From positions 1 to 34,021 of the forward strand of contig JAICRU010000028.1 in assembly GCA_025937235.1 (NCBI GenBank): a DNA stretch of 34,021 bases, read 5' to 3'. This document shows, piece after piece, positions 1 to 6,769 of this stretch. Numbering within the stretch: position 1 is the stretch's first letter; each line of letters begins with the position of its first letter. Origin of the DNA: Acidimicrobiia bacterium (GTDB lineage: Bacteria > Actinomycetota > Acidimicrobiia > Spongiisociales > ZC4RG35). Position numbers and translations under genes: made by a program. Under the pieces are notes generated by a model. The model had not been told where the DNA came from, ran no database searches, and saw nothing but the letters and a program-made list of their open reading frames with translations.

Positions 1-561
1 AGCCTTCAGGACCTGGCCGACGCCGTGCCCACGCCGAGCGATATCGCCGCCGTATTCGAGCCGGAGCCTTACGAGGAGATCGGCCCGGTCGTTATCAGCT
101 CGATCCGCGACCTGTCCAACCTGACCACGGTGGAGTCGGTCCAGTACACCATCGTCGACAAGGGGACCGATCGCGGCTGGCTGGATTGGGCCCGGGGCGA
201 CAGCTTGCAGCTGTTCGCGGTGGCCAAGATCGGCGCCGGCATCGATCTGAACGGGATCACCGTCAGGAACGTCTCGCTGGACGACCAGGGTGTAGTCGAG
301 ATAACCGTCCCTGCCGCCGAGATCCAGTACGTCTCGGTGGACAACGAGGCAACCCAGATCCTCGATCGCGAGACGGGCCTTTTCACCAAGGGTGACCCTC
401 GTCTGGAGAGCGATGCTCGCCAGGTCGCCCAGGAGGTCCTCGTCGAGGGCGCACTGGCCGATGGCATCCTCGAGGATGCCGAGGCCAATGCCCGTCAGGT
501 GCTCACCAACTTCCTCCTCGGTCTGGGCTATCGCGACGTCGTGGTCGATTTCGCCGGCTAG
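1..561 (+). CDS. DUF4230 domain protein, 5' end cut by window
   Basis: The reading frame is open from base 1, so the gene probably begins outside the window; a GTG at 25 is only an internal candidate start. The visible ~186 residues match my memory of DUF4230: a hydrophobic strand followed by a turn around SSIRDLSNLTTVESVQYTI, a GIDL segment (the usual 'V.AGIDL' strand), a 'P.AEI..V.VD...T.I.DR' block, then C-terminal helices with the LES-AR-A and ADGIL..A..NA pattern ending in LLGLGYRDVVV. Members of this family usually carry an N-terminal membrane anchor, which would be in the missing part. Function is unknown; a membrane-attached protein with an extracytoplasmic domain is the usual picture. 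The next gene starts about 20 bases downstream, so co-transcription is likely. Confidence 0.8.
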   Translation, partial: SLQDLADAVPTPSDIAAVFEPEPYEEIGPVVISSIRDLSNLTTVESVQYTIVDKGTDRGWLDWARGDSLQLFAVAKIGAGIDLNGITVRNVSLDDQGVVEITVPAAEIQYVSVDNEATQILDRETGLFTKGDPRLESDARQVAQEVLVEGALADGILEDAEANARQVLTNFLLGLGYRDVVVDFAG

Positions 562-581
562 ACGGGGGCCCGGGTCAGGGC

Positions 582-932
582 TTGGAACCAAGAGACTTCT
601 TCGTCGGAAACGACCTCGGCCTCGAAGTCTTCGAAAGGGTCAAGGCGCATCTTGGGCCCGACTCCGAGGCGCGAGTGACCAAGAGTCAGATCGCATTCCG
701 AAGAAGGACCGGTTTCGCCTATCTCTGGGCCCCGGGCAAGTATCTGGGCAATCCCGAAGCAGAGGTGGTCCTATCCATCGCACTCGGTCGACACGATCAT
801 TCGCCCCGTTTCAAGGAGGTCGCCCATCCCTCGCCCAGGCACTGGATCCATCACCTGGAGATTCGCCAGGTGACCGACATCGACGAAGAGGTGACCGCTT
901 GGCTCGATGAGGCGGCGGAGCGAGCGGGCTGA
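582..932 (+). CDS. DUF5655 domain protein
   Basis: A 116-residue protein starting at a TTG 20 bases after the DUF4230 stop. The pattern of an N-terminal helix (FFVGNDLGLEVFERVKAHL), a central 'TKSQIAFRRRTGFAYLW' strand pair, a 'VVLSIALGR' strand and an acidic C-terminal helix beginning 'DIDEEVTAWLDEA' fits DUF5655, a small domain that often stands alone or follows predicted transport or DNA-modification proteins. No catalytic motif is evident and the function is unknown. An AGGG at 577-580 is too close to the TTG to be a convincing ribosome site, so the start is less sure than the stop. The family assignment is from memory of the pattern. Confidence 0.75.
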   Translation: MEPRDFFVGNDLGLEVFERVKAHLGPDSEARVTKSQIAFRRRTGFAYLWAPGKYLGNPEAEVVLSIALGRHDHSPRFKEVAHPSPRHWIHHLEIRQVTDIDEEVTAWLDEAAERAG

Positions 933-938
933 AGGTCT

Positions 939-944
939 TATTCT
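939..944 (+). promoter_or_regulatory. -10 box (TATTCT) for leaderless yjbQ-like gene
   Basis: TATTCT ends six bases before the GTG start at 951, so transcription would begin at or next to the start codon. It lies in the 18-base gap after the DUF5655 gene and no Shine-Dalgarno sequence is present. One of 16 similarly placed hexamers in the window. Confidence 0.55.
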
Positions 945-950
945 CCCCGG

Positions 951-1358
951 GTGATCAGCGAAGAGATCGTGATCCACACCGGGGGCAGTGCCGGCGTCGT
1001 AGACATCACATCGAACGTGGCGAGGTTCGCCGCCGCCCGCGACGATGGGCTGCTCTCGGTGTTCGTTCCTCACGCCACGGCCGGTGTCGCCGTGATCGAG
1101 GTCGGGGCGGGGAGCGATGACGACCTGCTCAGTGCCATTGATGAGGTCCTTCCTGCCGAGCGGGGGCGTTGGCGTCATCAGCACGGCAGCCCGGGCCATG
1201 GGCGCGACCATGTTCTCCCCGCCTTCATCTCGCCCAGCATCACCATTCCGGTCATCGCAGGGCGCCCTGCGCTGGGCACCTGGCAGTCGGTGGTGCTGGT
1301 CGACACCAACGTCGACAATCAGACGAGGAAGGTCCGCCTCTCCTTCATCGAGGGCTGA
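951..1358 (+). CDS. YjbQ/UPF0047 family protein (secondary thiamine-phosphate synthase-like)
   Basis: The 135-residue product has the full UPF0047 pattern: 'VPHATAGVAVIE' (conserved His and Thr), an 'HQHGSPGHGRDHVLPAFISPSITIPV' core with the conserved His and a Gly-Asn/Asp-like stretch, and the 'LGTWQSVVLVDTN...RKVRLSFI' ending. E. coli YjbQ has weak thiamine-phosphate synthase activity, but the physiological role of the family is not settled. Length is typical. The GTG start is supported by the -10 box six bases upstream. Its TGA stop (1356-1358) abuts the stop of the convergent carboxyltransferase gene; together they form TGATCA. Confidence 0.9.
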   Translation: MISEEIVIHTGGSAGVVDITSNVARFAAARDDGLLSVFVPHATAGVAVIEVGAGSDDDLLSAIDEVLPAERGRWRHQHGSPGHGRDHVLPAFISPSITIPVIAGRPALGTWQSVVLVDTNVDNQTRKVRLSFIEG

Positions 1359-2975
1359 TCACATCCGGAAGACACCGAACCTGTCGGTGCCCCGGACCAC
1401 GGCGGAATGGGTGGCCGAGAGGGCGATGCCGAGTACGTGCCTGGTGTCGCGGGGGTCGATCAAGCCGTCATCGCGGACCCGGGCCGTCGAGAAATAGGCC
1501 TGCTCCTCGGCCTCGATCTGCGCCTCGATCTCCTTGCGACGTTTCTCGTCGCCCTCCTCATCGAACGGCTCGCCCCGTGACTCGGCGGCCTGGCGGGCGA
1601 TGATGGACATGACGCCGGCCAGCTGGGTGGGGCCCATCACCGCCACCTTGTGGCTGGGGTAGCCGAAGACGAAGCGCGGGTCATACGACCGGCCTGACAT
1701 GCCGTAGTTGCCGGCGCCGTAGGAGACACCGGCCATGAGCGCGATGTGGGGCACCTCGGAGTTGGCGACGGCGTTGACCATCTTCGCCCCATCCTTGATG
1801 ATGCCTCGCTGCTCGTAATCCTTCCCCACCATGTAGCCGGTCGTGTTGTGGATGAATATGAGCGGGGTGTCGTACCGGTTGCTCAGAAGTATGAACTCGG
1901 TCGCCTTCTGTGCCTCCTCCGAGAAGATCACTCCCTGCTGGTTGGCGATGACCCCGACCGGAAAGCCGTGGATCGAGCCCCATCCGGTCAGGATCGAGGT
2001 CCCATACATCGTCTTGTACTCCTCGAAACGAGAACCGTCGAGGGACCGGGCGAGGATCTCCCGCATGTCGAAAGGGACCCGGAGATCGGAGGGGATCACG
2101 CCGAGTATGTGGTCGATCTCGTGAACCGGCGGGTCGGCCTCTTTGGTCGGCCCATATCCCAGCTTGCGCCAGTTGAGATGGGACACGATGTCCCGACCCA
2201 TCCGGATCGCCTCGTGTTCGTCCCGAGCAAAATAGTCGGAGAGGCCGGAGACCCGCGAGTGCATCTCCGCTCCCCCCAACTCCTCGTCGGTAGATTCCTC
2301 GCCAGTAGCCATCTTGACCAGTGGGGGACCGCCCAGGAACACCTTGGCCTGCTCCTTGACCATGATGGCGTAGTCACACATCGCCGGGAAGTAGGCGCCC
2401 CCGGCCGTCGAGCTGCCGAAGACGATGGCGATAGTGGGGATGCCCATCTTCGAGAGCCGGGTCAGGTTCCTGAACCATTTCCCTCCGACGATGAACACCT
2501 CGGCCTGGTCGGGGAGGTCGGCTCCCCCCGACTCGACCAGATTGATGAGGGGGAGCCGGTTCTCCATGGCTATATCCATGATGCGAAGGGTCTTTGCCAC
2601 CGAGTAGCGGTTCATCGAACCGGCTTGGCTGGTCGGGTCGTGGGCCAGGATTGCGCACTCCACTCCCTCGACTACCCCGATCCCGGTGACGACGTTGGCT
2701 CCGAGATTCTTGTCGGTCCCCCATGCGGCCAGCGTGGAGAGCTCGAGGAAGGGGGCGTCCCGATCGAGAAGCAGCTCGATACGCTCCCGGGCGAGCAGCT
2801 TGCCTCGGCTCCGGTGACGCTCGATGTATTTCTCCCCACCGCCCTGTCGAGCCTGCTCCATGAGCTGCTCGAACTCGGCCAGTTTGTCCTCCATGGCGGC
2901 CCGATTGACCCGATACTCCTCGGACCGCGTGTCCAGCTTGGTGGGGAGAACCTGCACGTCGGCGAGGGTAGGCAT
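1359..2975 (-). CDS. Acyl-CoA carboxylase carboxyltransferase (beta) subunit
   Basis: A 538-residue protein of the biotin-dependent carboxyltransferase family, with both crotonase-like halves. The N-terminal half shows 'KYIERHRSRGKLLARERI', 'LVESGGADLPDQAEVF' and 'GSSTAGGAYFPAMCDYAIMV'; the C-terminal half shows 'GVIFSEEAQKATEFI', 'FIHNTTGYMVGKDYEQRGIIKDGAKMV' and 'GVSYGAGNYGMSGRSYDPRF'. The Gly-rich stretches form the oxyanion holes for acyl-CoA and carboxybiotin. The 'AKVFLGGPPLVKMATGEE' block is most like methylcrotonyl-CoA carboxylase beta subunits, but acetyl-, propionyl- or geranyl-CoA as substrate cannot be excluded. No biotin carboxylase or carrier gene is present here, so it must pair with a subunit encoded elsewhere. 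It is divergent from the MaoC gene and shares its short promoter region. Confidence 0.9.
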   Translation of the reverse strand: MPTLADVQVLPTKLDTRSEEYRVNRAAMEDKLAEFEQLMEQARQGGGEKYIERHRSRGKLLARERIELLLDRDAPFLELSTLAAWGTDKNLGANVVTGIGVVEGVECAILAHDPTSQAGSMNRYSVAKTLRIMDIAMENRLPLINLVESGGADLPDQAEVFIVGGKWFRNLTRLSKMGIPTIAIVFGSSTAGGAYFPAMCDYAIMVKEQAKVFLGGPPLVKMATGEESTDEELGGAEMHSRVSGLSDYFARDEHEAIRMGRDIVSHLNWRKLGYGPTKEADPPVHEIDHILGVIPSDLRVPFDMREILARSLDGSRFEEYKTMYGTSILTGWGSIHGFPVGVIANQQGVIFSEEAQKATEFILLSNRYDTPLIFIHNTTGYMVGKDYEQRGIIKDGAKMVNAVANSEVPHIALMAGVSYGAGNYGMSGRSYDPRFVFGYPSHKVAVMGPTQLAGVMSIIARQAAESRGEPFDEEGDEKRRKEIEAQIEAEEQAYFSTARVRDDGLIDPRDTRHVLGIALSATHSAVVRGTDRFGVFRM

Positions 2976-2978
2976 TCC

Positions 2979-3009
2979 TAATGTACGGCGTCACGTATAC
3001 GTCACGGAG
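2979..3009. promoter_or_regulatory. Divergent promoter/operator between carboxyltransferase and MaoC genes
   Basis: TAATGT at 2979-2984 is a possible plus-strand -10 and reads TACATT (2985-2980) on the minus strand. Just beyond it are a 10-bp perfect palindrome ACGTATACGT (2993-3002) and a direct repeat CGTCACG at 2989-2995 and 3000-3006, spaced one helical turn. A dimeric repressor bound here could control both genes; this is inference, as the regulator is not in the window. A GGAG at 3006-3009 lies ten bases before the preferred MaoC start. Confidence 0.35.
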
Positions 3010-3019
3010 TGAATGGAGA

Positions 3020-3463
3020 ATGAAAGCGGAGGACTTCCAGGACCGGGTCGGGACCGAGATCGGGGTCAGCGACTGGATGGAGATGACCCAGGAGCGGGTC
3101 GATGCCTTCGCCGATGCCACCGATGACCACCAGTGGATCCACGTCGACAAGGAGAAGGCGGCTGCCGGGCCGTTCGGGGGGACAATCGCCCACGGTTTTC
3201 TCACCCTCTCGCTGACCGTCGCCCTCACTTCCCAGATCGCGCTCGAGGTGGGCTCACCCCGAATGGCGATCAACTACGGGTTGGAGAAGGTCCGCTTCCC
3301 GGCACCGGTCCCGGTGGGGTCGAGGATCCGCGCTCGCGTCGGACTGGTTTCGGCCACCGATGTCGACGGTGGGCTCCAGGTCAATCGCCAGGTCACCATC
3401 CAGGTTGAAGGGAGCGAAAAGCCGGCGATGGTCGCCGAGACGGTGAGCCGCTACTACTACTGA
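3020..3463 (+). CDS. MaoC family (R)-hydratase/dehydratase
   Basis: Single hot-dog fold enoyl-CoA hydratase of about 147 residues. The hydratase 2 motif is clear: 'FADATDDHQWIHVDKEKAAAGPFGGTIAHGFLTLSL', with the catalytic Asp and His in DDHQWIH and the substrate-loop 'GPFGGTIAHG'. It would hydrate trans-2-enoyl-CoA to (R)-3-hydroxyacyl-CoA, or the reverse. I chose ATG 3020 because family members begin a few residues before the 'F...VG...GVSDW' segment; an in-frame ATG at 2981 would add 13 residues and overlap the promoter region. The gene faces away from the carboxyltransferase gene and is followed on the same strand by a thioesterase gene with its own -10 box. Its fold and motif resemble mycobacterial HtdX/HtdZ-type proteins. 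Confidence 0.88.
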   Translation: MKAEDFQDRVGTEIGVSDWMEMTQERVDAFADATDDHQWIHVDKEKAAAGPFGGTIAHGFLTLSLTVALTSQIALEVGSPRMAINYGLEKVRFPAPVPVGSRIRARVGLVSATDVDGGLQVNRQVTIQVEGSEKPAMVAETVSRYYY

Positions 3464-3525
3464 TCCTCTCGAGCCGGCTCGATCACGCCACCTGCCGCCA
3501 GCAGCCGGTGTTGCCCCGACCCATC

Positions 3526-3531
3526 TACCCT
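3526..3531 (+). promoter_or_regulatory. -10 box (TACCCT) for thioesterase gene
   Basis: TACCCT ends nine bases before the ATG at 3541 and no Shine-Dalgarno sequence intervenes. This supports starting the protein at MSALFTLDGD rather than at upstream in-frame codons, and implies a leaderless or nearly leaderless mRNA. Confidence 0.45.
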
Positions 3532-3540
3532 GCCCGGCCC

Positions 3541-4329
3541 ATGTCGGCACTGTTCACCCTCGACGGCGACGCCGTGGTCCCCTCGGAGCTGACCCGGGGA
3601 GGCTGGTCGAATGACTCGCAGCACGGGGGCCCACCGTGCGGCATCCTGGCCCGGGCCATCGAGAATGTGCCGGCTCCGGTCCCGATGCAGATGGTGCGGC
3701 TCACCGTCGACCTCACCAGGCCGGTGCCACTGGAGGCGTTACACCTCGAGACCTCGGTGGTGAAGGAGGGGCGGCGAATCCAGCTGGTCGACGCTTGGCT
3801 GAGAGCGGACGGGGTGGAGCTGGGCCGGGCCCGGGGCCTGAAGATACGGGTTGGGGATCTCGACATCACACCCTCGGCCGGCGACGTGATGCCGATGTCC
3901 CCTGACCACGCCGAAATGCTCGATTGGCGGGGCCACTTCGGTGAGGAGGACGACCGGAAGCGGTTCCACTACGACGCAGTCGAGATAAGGACCCTGGGCG
4001 GATCCTTCGCCACCCCGGGACCCGGCACCTCGTGGTTCCGTCTTCTCGTCCCTCTGGTGGAGGGTGAGGACATCAGCGATCTAGCTCGCCTCGCCACGAT
4101 CGCCGACTTGGCCAACGGCAATTCACAGGTCCTCGATCCCACGGTGCACGCCTTCATCAACCCCGACATCAGCCTCCACCTGCACCGGTTGCCGAGGGGG
4201 GAGTGGATCGGCATGGAGTCGGTGTCCTACCCGCAGCCGAATGGCATCGGGATGGCCGACTCTGCGGTCTACGACATCGACGGTCGGGTCGGTCGGATCG
4301 TCCAGTCACAATACATCGAGCGTCGCTGA
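3541..4329 (+). CDS. Acyl-CoA thioesterase family protein (TesB-like, double hot-dog)
   Basis: The 262-residue protein has the layout of TesB-like thioesterases: an N-terminal hot-dog with 'RGGWSNDSQHGGPPCGILARAIE' (the His-Gly-Gly loop), 'MVRLTVDLTRPVPLEALHLETSVVKEGRRIQLVDAWL', and a C-terminal hot-dog containing 'TIADLANGNSQVLDP', 'FINPDISLHLHRLPRGEWIGMES' and 'GIGMADSAVYDIDGRVGRIVQSQ'. Hydrolysis of acyl-CoA to free acid and CoA is the expected reaction; the natural chain length is unknown. The region 3464-3540 before it holds a 12-bp palindrome (3470-3481) and the -10 box. Its neighbours all act on acyl-CoA, which supports the call. Confidence 0.85.
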   Translation: MSALFTLDGDAVVPSELTRGGWSNDSQHGGPPCGILARAIENVPAPVPMQMVRLTVDLTRPVPLEALHLETSVVKEGRRIQLVDAWLRADGVELGRARGLKIRVGDLDITPSAGDVMPMSPDHAEMLDWRGHFGEEDDRKRFHYDAVEIRTLGGSFATPGPGTSWFRLLVPLVEGEDISDLARLATIADLANGNSQVLDPTVHAFINPDISLHLHRLPRGEWIGMESVSYPQPNGIGMADSAVYDIDGRVGRIVQSQYIERR

Positions 4330-4360
4330 CCCGGGAGCACAGTTCCCGACTTCGCCGCCA

Positions 4361-4378
4361 CTTCCCCGTTTGGGGGAG
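4361..4378. terminator. Possible terminator hairpin between convergent genes
   Basis: CTTCCCC (4361-4367), loop GTTT, then GGGGGAG (4372-4378) give a 7-bp stem with one G-T pair. It lies in the 54-base gap between the thioesterase gene and the convergent SDR gene. No T-run follows, so the call rests on position and stem only. Confidence 0.35.
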
Positions 4379-4383
4379 AGCCG

Positions 4384-5082
4384 TCAGCTCAGGCTGCGCC
4401 CGCCCCCGACCACGATGACCTCGCCCGTGATGTAGCTGGAGAGGGGAGTGAGGAGCCACCACACCGTGTTGGCGACCTCGTCGGGAGTCCCCATCCGGTC
4501 GAGGGGGATGGCGGCGATCATCTTCTCCCTGATCTCGTCGGGGATCCCCATGCTCATCTCGGAGGCGATCAGACCAGGCGCCACGGCGTTGACCCTCACC
4601 TGGGGCGCAAGCGAAACGGCCATGGCCCTGGTCAGCCCGACCAGTCCCCCTTTCGACATCGAATAGTTGTACTGGCCGAAGTTGCCCAGATAAGCCCTGG
4701 ATGCGATGTTCACGATCGATCCCCCGTCGGACATCGACGGTGCCAGCTCGCTGGTGAGCCGATAGGCGACTCCCAGGTTCACCTCGAGCACATCGGCGAA
4801 CTCCTCGTCGCTCATGTTGACCAGACGGCTGTCGCGGGTGATGCCGGCGTTGTTGACGAGGCCGATGAGCGGCGCGTCTGCCGCCTCCACCGCCTCCCTC
4901 ACCACCACGGGGCCGTGGTCCGAGGTCAGATCGACCTGGATCGGCGTGATCGTCTCGGATAGGGCGAGCTCGGGGGCGATGTCGACGCCGATCACCGTCA
5001 GAGGCCCAGTCGAAGCCATCTTCTCGGCAATGGCCCGGCCGATGCCTCGGGCCGCCCCGGTCACCACGACGGCCCCATTCAC
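4384..5082 (-). CDS. SDR family 3-oxoacyl reductase (FabG-like)
   Basis: A 232-residue classical short-chain dehydrogenase/reductase. The nucleotide-binding motif is TGAARGIG (8-15), the structural motif is NNAG (77-80), and the catalytic Ser128, Tyr140 and Lys144 sit in 'NIASRAYLGNFGQYNYSMSK'. The 'VNAVAPGLI' and C-terminal 'ITGEVIVVGGG' blocks are those of FabG-type ketoreductases. The likely reaction is NAD(P)H-dependent reduction of 3-oxoacyl thioesters or the reverse oxidation. It starts four bases inside the end of the upstream SDR-like half protein (shared TCAT at 5079-5082), so the two are translationally coupled. The pair looks like a split version of the two-domain HMwFabG (FabG4) of mycobacteria; see findings. 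Confidence 0.9.
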   Translation of the reverse strand: MNGAVVVTGAARGIGRAIAEKMASTGPLTVIGVDIAPELALSETITPIQVDLTSDHGPVVVREAVEAADAPLIGLVNNAGITRDSRLVNMSDEEFADVLEVNLGVAYRLTSELAPSMSDGGSIVNIASRAYLGNFGQYNYSMSKGGLVGLTRAMAVSLAPQVRVNAVAPGLIASEMSMGIPDEIREKMIAAIPLDRMGTPDEVANTVWWLLTPLSSYITGEVIVVGGGRSLS

Positions 5083-5447
5083 GGCAGCGCCTTCCCGATG
5101 TGACCAGCCCCGATCCTGACTATCTCACCGGTTACCCCCCCGTCTTCGAGCAGACGTTGTGCCCATCCGTCCACCGTGGCCGGGTCGGCATCGACGTCGA
5201 TGGCGACCACGTTGGCGGTCCATCCCTTCCCGGCCCCTTCCAGGGCGGCGGTGCGGGCGGCGGAGAGAAGACCCGTCGCCACGATCGCGTTTCCGGTCCC
5301 GCGTCTCCCCAACAAGTCGTCCTGGCGGACCACGTAGACGAAGGACCGCTGCTCCACCGCTGCATCCCGGCTGAACACGAAGGCCCGGGTCAGCTCGGCC
5401 AGGATGTCCGGCCAGTCATTGCCGACATCTTTCGCTCGGTGGATCAC
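5079..5447 (-). CDS. SDR-like half protein without catalytic residues
   Basis: A 122-residue protein started by a GTG at 5447 that overlaps the TGA of the upstream CoA-transferase gene (GTGA, 4 bases). It resembles the second half of an SDR fold: 'RSFVYVVRQ' is a central strand, 'GNAIVATGLLSAARTAALEGAGKGWTANVVAID' matches the helix-strand after the active site, and 'RLLEDGGVTGEIVRIGAGHIGKALP' matches the C-terminal 'VTGQ...V.GG' region. There is no Gly-rich nucleotide motif and no YxxxK where one would be expected (RRGTGNA), so it is unlikely to be an enzyme by itself. It probably partners the SDR that follows it, like the inert N-terminal domain of mycobacterial FabG4; that is inference from order and pattern. 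Confidence 0.7.
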   Translation of the reverse strand: MIHRAKDVGNDWPDILAELTRAFVFSRDAAVEQRSFVYVVRQDDLLGRRGTGNAIVATGLLSAARTAALEGAGKGWTANVVAIDVDADPATVDGWAQRLLEDGGVTGEIVRIGAGHIGKALP

Positions 5448-6769
5448 CGGCTCACGACACCCTTCGCCGTCCCGTCCGAGATCATCTGGTCGATGGTCCC
5501 CTCGGCCACTCCCATCTCCGCCAGGATCGCCCTGGTGTGGCTGCCCAGGCTGGGAGGCATCGTTGGTGCCCGCGCCGGGGCGCCATCCACGTGGATCGGA
5601 GACCCCGTGGTCCTCACCTTTCCAGCGACCGGGTGGTCGTATTCGACGATCATCTCGTTGTGGCGCGCCTGAGGGTCGGTAAGAGCCTCGATCAGCTCCA
5701 GGACATGGCCCACCGGAAGACCGACGTCCCCGAGCAGGCTCACCCAATGGTCTGCCTTCTCGGTCTTGAAGACACTCGACAGCCTTCGAGCCAGCGTCTG
5801 GCGCTTCGCCATGCGCGTCTGGTTGTCCGGGTAGGCGTCGACCAGCTCGGGCAGTCCCAGAGCCTCCACGAGGACCCGGAAATGACGCTCGGAGACTATG
5901 GCGAGGGTGAAAGGGGCATCCGCCGCCTCGAAGACCTGATTGGGAGCGAGATACGGGCTGGCAGTGCCAGTCCGATCCGGCTGAGCGTCGGCAGTCAAGG
6001 CGAGCGCGTTCCATCCCGACTGCACCGCCATCACACCGTCACGTAGCGACACATCGATCCTTCGGCTCCGACGGGGCCGTTCGGCCAGGGCGGCGGCGAT
6101 GGCCATGGCCGCATTGGTTCCGGCCACGTAGTCACCGATGGTCGTTGCCGTTTTCCGGGGACCGTCCTTTGGATCACCCGTGATCGAGATCATCCCCGAC
6201 TCACCCTGGAAGACGACGTCGATCCCGGGTCTGGCGGCGTATGGCCCCTCCGCCCCGAAGGCCGAGATCGAGGCATACACGATGCGAGGGTTGAGCTCAC
6301 GTGCTCGGGACTCGCCGAACCCCAGACGGTCGATCGCCCCATGCCGCAGATTGTGGACCAACACATCCGACTTCTTCACGACATTGTCCAGCACCCGCTT
6401 CGACAGCCAGTCCTTGGTGTCCAGGCAAAGCGACTCCTTGCCCCGGTTGGTCATCATGAAGAAGGTCGACTCGCCGTTTTGATAGGGGCCGAACCCTCGC
6501 CCCAGGTCACCCTCGATCGGTTCGACCTTGATCACCCTCGCTCCCATGTCGGCGAGCAACATCGCCGCATAGGGGGCCGCGATCAGGTTGCCGAACTCGA
6601 CGACGAGGGTGCCATGCAGCGGGCCTGGCTCTCGGACATCGGTATCCGACGAGGCGGCAGCCCCCGACCGGCGTCTGTTCGCCCGAGGCACTGTTGCCGC
6701 GGCGTCTGGTCCCGACTCAGGACCGGGATCTTGGCCTCGGGCGACGTCGGCCGGCATCGAGCTAGACAC
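5444..6769 (-). CDS. CaiB/BaiF family (type III) CoA-transferase
   Basis: A 441-residue family III CoA-transferase, which moves CoA between carboxylates through an enzyme-bound acid anhydride. Visible motifs are 'LVVEFGNLIAAPYAAMLLADMGARVIKVEP' at 55-84, 'MMTNRGKESLCLDTK' near 105-119, and 'ARPGIDVVFQGESGMI', whose Asp184 is in the place of the catalytic Asp. The C-terminal 'VEYDHPVAGKVRTTGSPI' is the usual closing segment. The GTG start at 6769 overlaps the thiolase stop by 8 bases; an ATG at 6757 is an alternative. The first ~45 residues are rich in Ala, Arg, Ser, Pro and Asp and look disordered, which is unusual for this family. Substrate is unknown. The gene lies in a minus-strand operon with thiolase upstream and two SDR genes downstream. 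Confidence 0.87.
   Translation of the reverse strand: MSSSMPADVARGQDPGPESGPDAAATVPRANRRRSGAAASSDTDVREPGPLHGTLVVEFGNLIAAPYAAMLLADMGARVIKVEPIEGDLGRGFGPYQNGESTFFMMTNRGKESLCLDTKDWLSKRVLDNVVKKSDVLVHNLRHGAIDRLGFGESRARELNPRIVYASISAFGAEGPYAARPGIDVVFQGESGMISITGDPKDGPRKTATTIGDYVAGTNAAMAIAAALAERPRRSRRIDVSLRDGVMAVQSGWNALALTADAQPDRTGTASPYLAPNQVFEAADAPFTLAIVSERHFRVLVEALGLPELVDAYPDNQTRMAKRQTLARRLSSVFKTEKADHWVSLLGDVGLPVGHVLELIEALTDPQARHNEMIVEYDHPVAGKVRTTGSPIHVDGAPARAPTMPPSLGSHTRAILAEMGVAEGTIDQMISDGTAKGVVSR

Noticed and set aside
392-910. Arg-rich reading frame across the DUF4230/DUF5655 genes
   Set aside because: Composition is typical of an out-of-frame reading of GC-rich coding DNA, and it overlaps two proteins with recognisable families.
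1746-2981. 411-codon plus-strand frame opposite the carboxyltransferase gene
   Set aside because: It is antisense to a full-length, motif-complete enzyme and shows no recognisable domain; a long antisense frame is expected in such GC-rich DNA.
3461-3485. 12-bp palindrome CGAGCCGGCTCG after the MaoC gene
   Set aside because: It has no loop and no T-run, and restriction-like palindromes of this base composition are common by chance; not enough for a terminator or operator call.
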